64,000 bases of DNA from contig JBBPFI010000002.1 in the NCBI GenBank assembly GCA_037974965.1, positions 744,001-808,000 on the forward strand, read 5' to 3'. The DNA is from Dacryopinax spathularia (lineage: Eukaryota > Basidiomycota > Dacrymycetes > Dacrymycetales > Dacrymycetaceae). Both the position numbers and the translations under genes were made by a program. Shown here in pieces: positions 43,084 to 52,959 of this stretch (the first letter of the stretch is position 1; every line of letters begins with the position of its first letter). Under the pieces are notes generated by a model. It was not told the origin of the DNA, did not search any database, and saw only the letters and a program-made list of their open reading frames with translations.

Positions 43084-43709
43084 CTAACGGAAGGAGGTAA
43101 TTCCTCCGATGCCCTCTCTCGGGAGCGCAATTCCTAGAATGCCCTCCCGGGGTCTTTCTGCCTAGAATGCCCCCTGCGTCGCAGTTAAGGGTCGTGAGGC
43201 TCTGTGTAAGCACCAATAAGTTGTAAACAAGACACTTTTAATAGCAAATAACGGTGTTTTTAAAGTAAACAACCCACCTTAAAAAGGAACTTGCCAAGTA
43301 AAGCAAGGAGCTAACATTACCGTTTATGACTTTGTGGCCATCTTAGATGGGGATTGCGGTCCTACTTTAAGGAGCAAAATGCTCCAGGAAGTCAAAGCTA
43401 TTACTTATCTCTTCTGAAGGAGGCACAATACTGCAAGAGTACAGATTGCCTCAGCAGCCACTTTGGGTTAAGACAGGATTACTGTGTCGGAGCTTTCTAA
43501 AAGTAGTTTTTTCTGTTTTCCTTTTTTTGGTTTTTTTTAAAAAAAAAAGAACTTAATGAATAAATTCTCACTTGTATGGCGGGAAACCCTTAGATTAAGT
43601 CGCAAATAGGGATGCCGGAGGGCAGCCGAGGAAATAGACCCCGGAGAGGGCATTGTAGGAAGCGCGCCTCCGCAGAGGGGGCATCGGAGGAATTACCTCC
43701 TAACGGAAG
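43084..43709. mobile_element. 606-bp MITE nested in the MULE right terminal repeat
   Basis: The element is 43094-43699, flanked by CTAACGGAAG (43084-43093, 43700-43709). The ends read GAGGTAATTCCTCCGATGCC. Cores lie at 43107, 43137 and 43165 (30 and 28 nt apart). A purine/pyrimidine mirror tract (runs of T then A) is at about 43,505-43,552. It splits the third core of the host MULE from the first two, so it inserted after the MULE. Confidence 0.88.
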
Positions 43710-43768
43710 GGTAGTCTGGGCGAGAAACCCTGAAAAGAGGGTATTTTAGAAGAAAGCCCTTTTGGTCC

Positions 43769-45658
43769 CGGGCGGCTTTTTCTGCTTCGTTCTTCCTGGC
43801 CCGTCTGCGCACTAAACTGTGCAAAAATGACTCGGTTGACTCAGGAACGAAGCCTGTGATTCCCGGTCATGGCTTGTTCTGTTCTGCTATTTCTGACCGT
43901 CGACCTGAGGCCAGCCGCGAACCGCCGCCCGATATGGTCGGCTCGGATGGATCATCATCTCAGCTTTCCTAGCTGAACACCCGATTCGCAAAAGCCTTCC
44001 GGGACTTCGCGGCTTTCGGTGTCTCTGGCTTCTTGGATCTTACTCCAATATGGCGCCAGGCAACCAGGAACGGTATATTCGACAAAGCACACAAAATGGT
44101 ATACACTGCGCAGCCGCATCGATTATCGCCCCGACAGGATCCCGGAGTCAGACCTTCTAGTCCCCGTGCGCCTGGATCCATCACACCTCATGGACTCGGC
44201 CGAGCGGCATCCCGTCAATCGCATAGCTATGCTCGGCATGCGGTGGCGACTGTACGCAGTGGCGAGAGTGGCGACCAACAACAAACGGGATGTTGGTTGG
44301 ACCCCGCTCAATTCACCCTGAAGCACAGCATTTCGCAGTCCGACATCATCGCAGGCGCGCTCCTGAGTCCTCTAGCGCCGAACTCTCCAGCGTCGGCAAC
44401 AGAGCTGTGCTACCGTCTTCGAACCAACTGTACGAGTCACCTTCAAAAGGGCGATCGCAATTTTTGTCATTCTTGTCATCCTTCTGATATCCGGCATTTT
44501 GCTGTTTGCCGGGACTGTGGAAGGATGTAGGCGTGTCCATGTCTGCGCACTCCTTCTGACTTCGTGCCCTCGTGCCGTGCGTCCTCTCGCATGCGAGCGG
44601 CTTTTGCAAACGGTATGCACTGTGTGTCACAACCCCGAAGTTTCCTGAGCTAACGTTCAGTCGTCGGGACTTCACCTCGGCTGCACAGGGCACTGCGCAC
44701 TACAACTCGCAGGGAACCGAACCATTTGTCAACGATACTCTAACCCTGGAAGACCCCAGTTCTACTATCGATATCGCTCAAACCCCGGTCCCAACGCTGC
44801 CAAAATCCGCTCAAACGCGACCATCCCCATTCTGGCCCCAGAGGACGTCATGTACGATTCGGAATTATGTTCTCCGCAAGACCCGCCCAGGTCAATCCTT
44901 AGTCTGGCAGGAGCCCCACGAATTGCGCTCTGCGGGTCCCCAATCCTAAGGGAAATGGGCTCAGCTACGCTGAGACTGGAGCTCACCTCTATCTAGGGAC
45001 GGTTTTGGGTGGGGTGAACTCGACTTGTCCTCCGGACGGATCTGAGGAAACTTTTATTTCTTCCCTTCTCTGCACGAACTCCGGTCATGACAAAGCGTAA
45101 GCATAGATCAATATCACCTTCTGTGACGAAATTAACCTCTTAACCGTTGGACATAAGTCGCTACCTTGAACCCTCTTTCCGGTTCGAAAATTGCCCATAC
45201 CTTCCTGGAAACCTTCGTACGAATCCGCCGGAGCCATGAAGAATCTATCACCAGGTTTGCGCAATCCGAGTCCTCCCGACAGGGGACCACCCACTTGCCG
45301 GTCCTCCCCGTGGGTGAATCAATTGGTCGTTTTCCGATCAAAACAGGCGCGTACCTTCATGACAATTGTGATGGACAACTTTCCCGGATCCAACATCTCA
45401 AATCCGGCCCTTTTATCCAGGGTTCTAGCAGGAAGAGAGCGGCCGCAGCCTGTCGTTAGCGGCGGGCACTCTTGTTACTCATTGGTTTGCTTGGAATAAA
45501 CGCGCAGCAGGTTTGGAAGTGAATAAAAGCGTGCACTGATCCTCCTCTCTGTGCCTCGCCCCCGCTCCAAACACCATTCACACTACACAGAAGTCAAGCC
45601 CGGTTGATCCCCGCTCTACTCGCCAGAGCTCCGTACACAGAACGGAACGACCATCACA
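43769..45658. other. Gene-poor spacer
   Basis: Open stretches of 100-165 codons on both strands have no known motifs. The last ~120 bp form the 5' leader of proline-rich gene 3. Confidence 0.4.
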
Positions 45659-46447
45659 ATGTCGGACCGGCCTCCCCCTGACCATCCTCGAGGTACACAT
45701 CGCGACACGGTCTCTTTCGTCAACGGCCGCCCCTCTGTGGGCGAATCATCCGCGCCCTCAATGGCCTTGAGACATTCGTCCGTCGACCAAACGACGCCTG
45801 ATATCCCGGCTTCTACGTCGGCTCCTACGTCTCATCGCTGCCTGGATAACGTACGGGTACCAAGGCCCAGTGGTCGCTTCAATTCCACGGCAACCTGTAC
45901 CGCGAAAGAGTTCGAAACCGGTGTGAAGGAGCAAGTTCCTGCGATGGTAGATTCGCCGCTGCAAGAAGATCCTCCTTATCAGCTGGATGGACGGACTCGC
46001 GGCTTAGGCGACACAGGCGACTATCCGATTCGCGAGCAACCCCAGGCACCCTATAGGTCTGGAGGAATGCCGGGGCCTGGTCCAGGCCGCCAGCCCATGT
46101 CTTATGGTACGGGCCCGTATCAGCAGCCGGGCTATCCCATGCAACCGCCCCCCTCAAGGCCAATGCCACCCATTCCTCCTCCACCTAATCCGTACAGCGC
46201 GCCTGTCAATCCACATGCTCGGAATCCCAACCTTCACTATCCCCATTCCAACCCATATGCTCCACCTTTTCCCGGCGCCATCCGGCCTCCACCTCCTCGG
46301 TTCCCGCCCGGCCCACCTGGTCCACCCCCACGCCTGGCTCCAGGATATTATCCCCCCGGTCATCCCTACCCGCCCGGGCCCTCAGGCTACCCACGAGGTC
46401 CGCTACCGCCTGGTGGGCCACCGGGGCAAGGACCGTACTATCGGTGA
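45659..46447 (+). CDS. Proline-rich protein, family member 3 (262 aa)
   Basis: Single exon; the ATG at 45659 is the first after a leader of >100 nt. Polar N-terminal half with MVDSPLQEDPPYQLDGRTRG, then GDYPIREQPQAPYRSGGMPG leading to PGPGRQP, the best match to member 2 (GDYSVRQFPQIP, GMPGSGPRR). The C-terminal half is dominated by Pro, Gly and Tyr and ends GQGPYYR, like AGYYRR in member 2. No membrane segment. Function unknown. Confidence 0.75.
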   Translation: MSDRPPPDHPRGTHRDTVSFVNGRPSVGESSAPSMALRHSSVDQTTPDIPASTSAPTSHRCLDNVRVPRPSGRFNSTATCTAKEFETGVKEQVPAMVDSPLQEDPPYQLDGRTRGLGDTGDYPIREQPQAPYRSGGMPGPGPGRQPMSYGTGPYQQPGYPMQPPPSRPMPPIPPPPNPYSAPVNPHARNPNLHYPHSNPYAPPFPGAIRPPPPRFPPGPPGPPPRLAPGYYPPGHPYPPGPSGYPRGPLPPGGPPGQGPYYR

Positions 46448-49184
46448 TGAGGATCATCGATCTCATCTCATTCTGTATCGATCATACTCCCATCCGGGCT
46501 CGACTATGCATGACCTCGACGGCCTTCTTTGCTTGTCCTCATGTCCCGGATCGTCGCGACGTTCCTTTCGGCTTCTGAGTCTCGACCACCCTTCAATCTC
46601 ACAACCACGATCACCACGATCCCTTCATGTGCGCTATCACGTTCCCTCGATGTTCCCGCCTTACCATCGTCCCCATCATCACCATCCCTTTCACATGCGC
46701 TGCAATGTTTCCTCGGTAGTCCCGTTTTATCTGTACTGGACTGATCACCCCTTCCATACCCCGGGTTTGTCCGCCGGTGGTCCCGCATCACCAGCCTTCC
46801 TTGTAGCCCTCTTTGCATACTCCACCCCACATTCACACTGGACTATACCCCAATTTCACCTTAGCTCTCGTCTATCGTGTGCCTTGTACTCCTCTATGAA
46901 AGATGAAAAATACAAAAAAAATTGGCTTGCGCGAGCGGGGTATTCGTCCTATGTCCGTCCTTCTCACAGTTCGGCTGGAGTCATCAGCCCAGTCTTGGGA
47001 TTCTGCGTGGATGCGCCTTTTGGCTTGAATCGAATGCTTCTGGCCTGTTGTTACTGTCGAACGCTCCAATATATCCCTGAAGCTATATTTGAGTAGGCGC
47101 GACTGCTTCACCACCCGATTAGTCAATTCTTTCCTTGGCGCTTCGTCGTTAACCGCTTGACTCCAAAACTGATTCATCACGGAGCGTGCAGTTGCAGGAC
47201 CCAGTCCAGACATATTCCTGTTTCAGCCCTCGTAAGTAAGTGTAAGATGCAGCCACGGTGCAGCCATGATCAGCATCAACGCTCTCCTTGGTGTACGTAG
47301 AGGAACGCTGACGTGTCCTACTCTCCGCTCCGATCGGGACTTGTTGTGATCGGCTGCAATCCGATCGCCCGAGGCTGTTGATGGACCCTGTTGATGGAGC
47401 CCTATTTCTACTGTAAGTACCAGACCCTGTTGACGTCCCACACTCTTTGCCAGCAACTGTTCAGAGCGAAGCAGGATTTGCCAGTATCTTCCCACCTTTC
47501 CTGTGCCATTCGCCACAGGATCATGTGCGAAACTAGCTATGACGCAAAGCTATACACATCTGGGAGGTCACGGAGGAATCTCGGTTTCAAGCAGTCGCTG
47601 TTACCTATAGCGTCACCCCGACCGATACGCCCACGGCTTTTCCATCTACACCAAGCGCCAAAGAAACTTCCAGCAAGCTCGGGTTTGGAGGTTCCAGTTG
47701 TCTATATAACCCCCTCACGGCCCCCGCACGTCGTCCTCATGGTAACCGTGCTGCTTCCTCATGTTTTTTTCTGCCTCCTGTTTCTGCCTGCCCCGGGTTT
47801 ACTGCTTCGTGCACTCCCTGATCTGGACAACTGACTCGCCTCACAACACTGCCTCCTTCGGCTACCCGAGACAGAAGGGCGATATTCCAACATGCTCCTC
47901 TGTTTCTGGAGCGGCAGTTCACGAAAACTTTACACTGCGGCACTCTCACTCACGAGGGATCCGTTCACCCTGGGCTGATCTCGTTGACTACTGGATCCGG
48001 CGAACAATGAACAGCCTCGATTCTTTCGTCCTCCCATAAGTGAATTCCTTACCCGGGCCGTGAGCGGCAAACAGCGTCAAGTCTCTCGGCAGCAGTCGAC
48101 ATCGAGTCAGGACGAACGGGGACTTCCCATGCGTTCACCGACAATCTCGTCTATTCCTTTCCCGAGTCCCTGGCCTCGTTTTCCTTTTATCTTGGGAGTC
48201 CGGAGCCAATTGCAAACCCGAATGACGTCTTTGCATCGTCTGAGGCTCTCCGCCTGATTCCTCTTGGCCTGGTTCTGGTCTCGACCCCCCAAGGAAGTTG
48301 CCCCGATTGGGACTAGCGCCAGGCTAGCGGCAGCGCAGTCTTCGCTATTCCCCCTCTATTTCTGCTGTTCTGAGGGTGGGATCTCTAGCCGACCTCCCAA
48401 GCGCCGACCTCCGCTGTGCCGGGCTCCACCCTCTGAATTTGACTCTCTTGCATACCGGTGCCATGGTTTTGGGTCGAAGCTGCAGTGTGGTAAGAGATTT
48501 GCTTGGCGCCCTTTCTCTTCATTAACCAATTGGATTAGCTCGATATGCCCTCTTCTTGCCTCTGTACACGGCCACGAAGAACTGCCTTCTCGACTGCTCA
48601 GTACACGGCTACCCGAAGCACGCAATAGATCTATGCAAACCCGCCGTCCTCAAGTACACGGAGTGCTAACCTGCTTGCATGCTGGTTGTAAACTGACTGA
48701 ATAGGAGGCTGCTAGACTCCCGCGGAGACCTCTCGGTATCCGGCGTGCTACCTGCTGGTGGTTGAGGGTACGGTCGACAGGTGCGATTCCGCTTTGACAA
48801 GTCCTTGCTGGGGTGACTGAAGCTGCTGCGGATTTTCGCTCGCACGAATCGCCGGCGGCGGATATTCGCGTTTTTCCCAGCTGATCGTTCTTTCTTTGCG
48901 AACGGGGCGATATGACTCACAATTGTCGTGCAAGGCGTTGCGCGACCGAGCAACAACTGCTTGTCCGTTTCGCTTGCAAGTACTGGGCGCGATCTACCGA
49001 TGACCCGCTCGTAGTGCGTCACTGCGCACCTAGCACAAAGCCGGGCAACGTCCGCGCGCACCTGCAACAGCCGACGAACTCCACTTCCACCGGCAACTTG
49101 TCCATCAGCGTTGTGGGACAAGGGTCGACGCCGCAGCAAGCGTGTCTAAAGACCGGCGACTGCACGGTGGTGCCCGGTCCGCAC
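46448..49184. other. Gene-poor spacer
   Basis: No gene is supported. The long open plus-strand stretch 46,104-47,096 starts inside the proline-rich gene in another frame and has no domain. Three short direct repeats of GTACACGG(C/A) at 48,563-48,662 are minor. Confidence 0.4.
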
Positions 49185-49192
49185 TATATAAA
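49185..49192 (+). promoter_or_regulatory. TATA box of proline-rich gene 4
   Basis: TATATAAA, followed by a ~240-nt stretch without any ATG until the start codon at 49433, as expected for a transcribed leader. Confidence 0.5.
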
Positions 49193-49432
49193 CAAATCAA
49201 TCTCAGCAGCATCGCTTCCTTCTGCAAGACACAATACGCTTTCGTCAACCCCCGTCGCAGTCATCTCGAACTCACCATCCTTAACCTCTGCGAACCTTTC
49301 AAATACCCTTCCAGTGGCTTCACACTGTCTGCGTCCTGCCGCCGGCCCTCCTCCCGTCTGCAAGCTCATACCCTCTACCATCGCCGGCAAACCGACCGAC
49401 GCCAACTCTCACGCAAAGACGCGGCGATCGAC

Positions 49433-49723
49433 ATGGGAAAGACCCTGGTGAATGAAGACTCGGTCGCCCATTCTACCGGTGGTCGTCCGAATTTCGGTCA
49501 TTACAGGATACAGCTAGCCCCGCAAGCTCCACACGGACCTGCGGGCATGCCAGGCCCTGGGATCGGTCGCGTCGGCACAACATCCAACAGCCGTCCCTCT
49601 ATGCCTCCTGCGGGAGGCAATCATACTCGAGCACCCTTTCCTCCTCCAGGCCCGGTGCCGTACCATCAAGGTCCAACCCCGCAGCGTGGCCAGCAGGCCC
49701 CCGGGCAACAGCAGCGTGGGTGA
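49433..49723 (+). CDS. Proline-rich protein, short family member 4 (96 aa)
   Basis: Starts at the first ATG after a TATATAAA box. MGKTLVNEDSVAHSTGGRPN and then FGHYRIQLAPQAPHGPAGMP lead to GPGIGR, the shared block of the family. The Pro-rich tail is much shorter than in members 1-3 (ends GQQAPGQQQRG) and lacks the Tyr-Tyr terminus, so it may be a truncated or young copy. Function unknown. Confidence 0.6.
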   Translation: MGKTLVNEDSVAHSTGGRPNFGHYRIQLAPQAPHGPAGMPGPGIGRVGTTSNSRPSMPPAGGNHTRAPFPPPGPVPYHQGPTPQRGQQAPGQQQRG

Positions 49724-50158
49724 AGTTAGGACAATGACGGTTTCTCTTGACCCTGGAGGTCAAGGGAGTGGTTAAAACTAGCGGATGCGGTGCATCTTCC
49801 ACTGTTTTCTGTCCTTCAGTTTTCCCATCGACACCCTTGACCTGATTTGACACATTTCACTTCTCCTTTCCTGTCCTTGCCCTTGTTTCGCAGTGCCAAT
49901 TTCTCACCGGTTCCGGACTGTCAGTTTCTGCCTTCCTACACACATACTATGTATTCTTCTCATATGGCCTCTTTGTCTTCTACCGGTTCTCGCTCTTGGC
50001 TTGCACGAGCAGAGATGCTACGAAAGTTAGCAACAGATTCGACCAAGACCGTTTGCCGTTATGTTGGCGATCACAATGGCTCTCATCTCGGGATTTATAA
50101 AACGATGCTTCGTCGCAGAACGCGTAGGGTCGTATTCAGGGGATGAAGTATTTCCCCT
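49724..50158. other. Intergenic between convergent genes
   Basis: 3' flanks of proline-rich gene 4 and F-box gene 2. No gene is seen. Confidence 0.45.
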
Positions 50159-51545
50159 CTACATAACATAACAGTATGACTCGAATTCATCCAGCTTCGA
50201 GTTCTCCCCATACAGCGGCCGCCCTGCCCATGTGTATCCTTTCAAGGCCGGGGCGTTCGACAGTGAGAGGCGGTCGCCACGGTTATACAGCTGGACTGAT
50301 CGCCGCCAAAGCATCCTTTTTTGAGGATCTGGATGAGCTGTAGTTGTTGGCATCTTGCGGAAGGTGTACACGGGAAGGAGTTCCTCATCCACGGGATGCA
50401 GCGCGGATATCTCAATAACGAGAGTGTGGAGGGTAGGGCACATATAACTGATATGATAGGCCGAAATAGTAACGGTGAACGTTTTCTGCTGGCTCCCCTC
50501 CGGGGAATGTTGGGCATGCAGCTCCAGCCATTCCAGCTGGTGGAAGTCTCGGAACGCTTCGGGAGTGTCCGCTAGCCAGGTTATCTGAGAACGCATGGTT
50601 CAGAGAAATGCACAGTGCGCGATTATGCTGAGTTCTTACCTCGGATGCTGGGCACTGTACAGTGATGACGAGCTCAACCAGATCGGGCAAATTGGCCCGG
50701 ATGCCTTCCCAAGCAACCATGTTCAGCTCGGGAAGGCTGAGGTGTGCGAGGCGCAAAGGGCCAGTTGACAACCGGAGATGGCCAAACACCTGGTCTAGAT
50801 CGCGGAGACATGGTGCAGACCACTTCCAGGGGCAAGAAGTCATGTAAAACTCCGTTATCGGCCTGCCTGGAACTATTATGGCGATTTGTGCGTCATCCCC
50901 AGCAATGCGCTGTAGACGCGGCACCCAGGCAGGTTGCAATTGGCCGACACCTCGCAACATGGCGGCATTTGAGAGGACAAGTTCCTCCAAGAAAGGCTGT
51001 GTTTCAAGCATGGGCTCGAGAAGAGTGCAGTCGGCCGCTAGGAGTCGTAGGCGGAAAGGAAGACCGCGCAGGGGCGGAATGAAACTTCCTCGAGACGGCC
51101 AAGGTATGCCAAAGATATGCAGATCAAGATGGTGAAGCATCTTCATCCTCATCAGAAGTCGTAACAGAAGACGTATGAACGCTGGGGCGAGGATGAAAGG
51201 TCGGCCGTCAGGGCTAGTGCCCAAATTCGTTCCGGGGCTCAGCCAGTCGAAATCGAAATGGTACCAATTTAGAGCCACAACGAGACGGGTCAGCCGTTCG
51301 GCGTAGGCCGGATGATCCACCAGAGTACGGTAATACTTGAGCATACATCCGACCTGGCGAAGTTGTACCGATCGATACAAATATGGCGTCGTGATTCGAT
51401 GTAATGTGGTGTTCGTGCGACAGAGGGCAGCTAGGTCGCCTTGGTCTTCGACAAGGGAGACCATTTCGTTCCAAAGCTCAAAAGGAAACCTATTGTCTGA
51501 GCCTAGTTGCCGAGATGTGGCTGGTATACAGTGATGGCTGCGCAT
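50159..51545 (-). CDS. F-box / leucine-rich-repeat-like protein 2 (443 aa)
   Basis: Exons 51545-50640 and 50584-50159, phase 0 (GAG|ATA). The N-terminus has the F-box pattern FPFELWNEMVSLVED, LAALCRTNTTLHRI, TPYLYRSV, followed by Leu-rich irregular repeats (LLLRLLMRMKMLHHLDLHIF). Expected to be a substrate adaptor of an SCF ubiquitin ligase. Paralogue of the gene at 15,733-17,163: similar length, the same F-box wording, a matching intron before xxxEAFRDFHQLEWLEL, and the same YLYRS and STGPLR motifs. ATG 51545 is preferred over an upstream in-frame ATG (51668), which would add 41 residues. Confidence 0.82.
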
Positions 51546-51872
51546 CGCGGGCGTTCGTGAAGTGTGATGGTGGTGGTAGTAAGAGCGAAACGCTGTAGTT
51601 ACAGTAACGTTGACGCGGCACAAGCATGTGCTTTGGTAAGGAAGGACCGAGACAACCACTCTCTGCACAACGTGTTGTTCAATCGGATCTTCGCGGCAAT
51701 TTGTCTATGCATTCCATCCACTTTATATTCTATAAGGTATACGATTCTAGTTTGTCCCGTTTAGCGATCTCCCGTGCTTTGGCCGGCCAAAAACGTGGAA
51801 ATGGACCAAGCCGCGCACGCTCTGCAATTTCTACACGACATGCGCAATGTCGTCACATCAGTCATTGCTTGA

Positions 51873-52753
51873 TCAAACGGCTGGGATTCCGCTTACAGGT
51901 GGGTTCATAAACCAGGCCGTCTCCCAGTCCTCCTCGGGCCACTCGCGCTTCACAAATTGAGTGATACCCGCGCCAGCACGACCGCCAAAGCCTTTCCTGG
52001 CAGGTCCGTCCGCTCGCAGGTCGGCGCCGCCTGTGAAGCCCCACATTCCTTTACGCTCTACCTCTTCTCTCTCTACATCCCCATCTCCTGTATCGGAGGA
52101 AGCCGTGGATAGAGGAAGGAGGGGTACGGCGCTCCAAATGACGAAGTGTTCGACATCGAAAGGCACTGAGTACGGCCAGTCATTTCGTGCTATGCGATAG
52201 TGGGTTGGCGGCGTTGTGGGTGAGAAGGAAGACGATTCAGGCTTTCCGTTGCTTTGAATGCAGGGCGAGGCTGACGAAGAAGGCAGACCTGGCGGTGACC
52301 AGCAGAGTCGTCGTGTGAGGAGATAGTTTTCTACGCGGTACACAGTCAGTTAAGCTGTAGGTGGAGGGCGGAAATGTGCGCATTACGCACCGATCGTTCC
52401 ATGCTGCTCCTTAATGCCAGCGGTCCAGATATCATATCGCTTCTGCAAGGCAGGACGTCGTTTCAATAGACCAAGATCACTTTATATGGGGTGGAGATGG
52501 TTCAATTAGCTACAAATGCGCATATATGCTACTAGTAGCGCACCCGCCATCTAGGTCATAAGTCAGCTCTTGCCAAATCAGCCAACAGATGGACGGGCGC
52601 ACCGACAATGTCCATCAATTCATCCCAAGTGAAGAGCCTGTTTCCATGGTTCATAAGCGATGTACCGATGCAGACGGCGAAAAGACCAGTCGCTTACGGT
52701 GGACCCAGGGCAGCTATCTCTTCCCGACTTGGTAGACCATCTTGAACAGCCAT
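51873..52753 (-). CDS. Ngi1-like protein (DUF3605, 214 aa) with a 7-nt microexon
   Basis: Exons 52753-52698, 52637-52603, 52550-52544 (7 nt, ATGGCGG), 52479-52391 and 52330-51873 join in phase to a stop. The product reads LFTWDELMDIV-DGG-DLGLLKRRPALQKRYDIW, then ENYLLTRRLCW, RIARNDWPYSVPFDVEHFVI and WPEEDWETAWFMNPP, which fits the fungal family that includes N-acetylglucosamine-induced protein 1. Its biochemical role is not known. The microexon supplies the DGG turn; without it the two halves are out of frame. The 3' end after MNPP might use one more intron (GTAAGC at 51,894). Confidence 0.8.
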
Positions 52754-52959
52754 TGGATGGCAGTCTAGGATTCTATTCTTCTATAACAGGACAGTATTCT
52801 GTGTAGCATGTATCGAAGTAGGCATTGTTGCGTAACAGCTGTGAGACGTGGCGACCGATGTGACCGGCGCGTCGTTGATGACGTCCCCGACGCGTCCGGA
52901 CTAAGTACGCGTCCACCGCGACGACGACCTCGATCCATCCACCAGTGAGCAAACGATGA

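Larger units (their letters stand above)
41191..43768. mobile_element. Mutator-like element (MULE), apparently complete, with a nested MITE
   Basis: The ends are 41200 and 43759. Both carry GGGCTTTCTTC followed by (C/T)A(T/A)AATACCC, with a 9-bp target duplication TTTTGGTCC at 41191-41199 and 43760-43768. Each inverted repeat (~90 bp) has three phased cores: left at 41213, 41243 and 41270; right (reading inward) at 43746, 43716 and 43073 once the nested MITE is taken out. The spacing is 30 and 27 nt at both ends. Without the MITE the element is about 1.94 kb and holds one transposase gene. The good target duplication and open transposase suggest a recent insertion. Confidence 0.9.

Noticed and set aside
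46104-47096. 330-codon plus-strand frame overlapping proline-rich gene 3
   Set aside because: Starts inside that gene in another frame, has His/Pro-rich composition and no recognisable domain or upstream leader.
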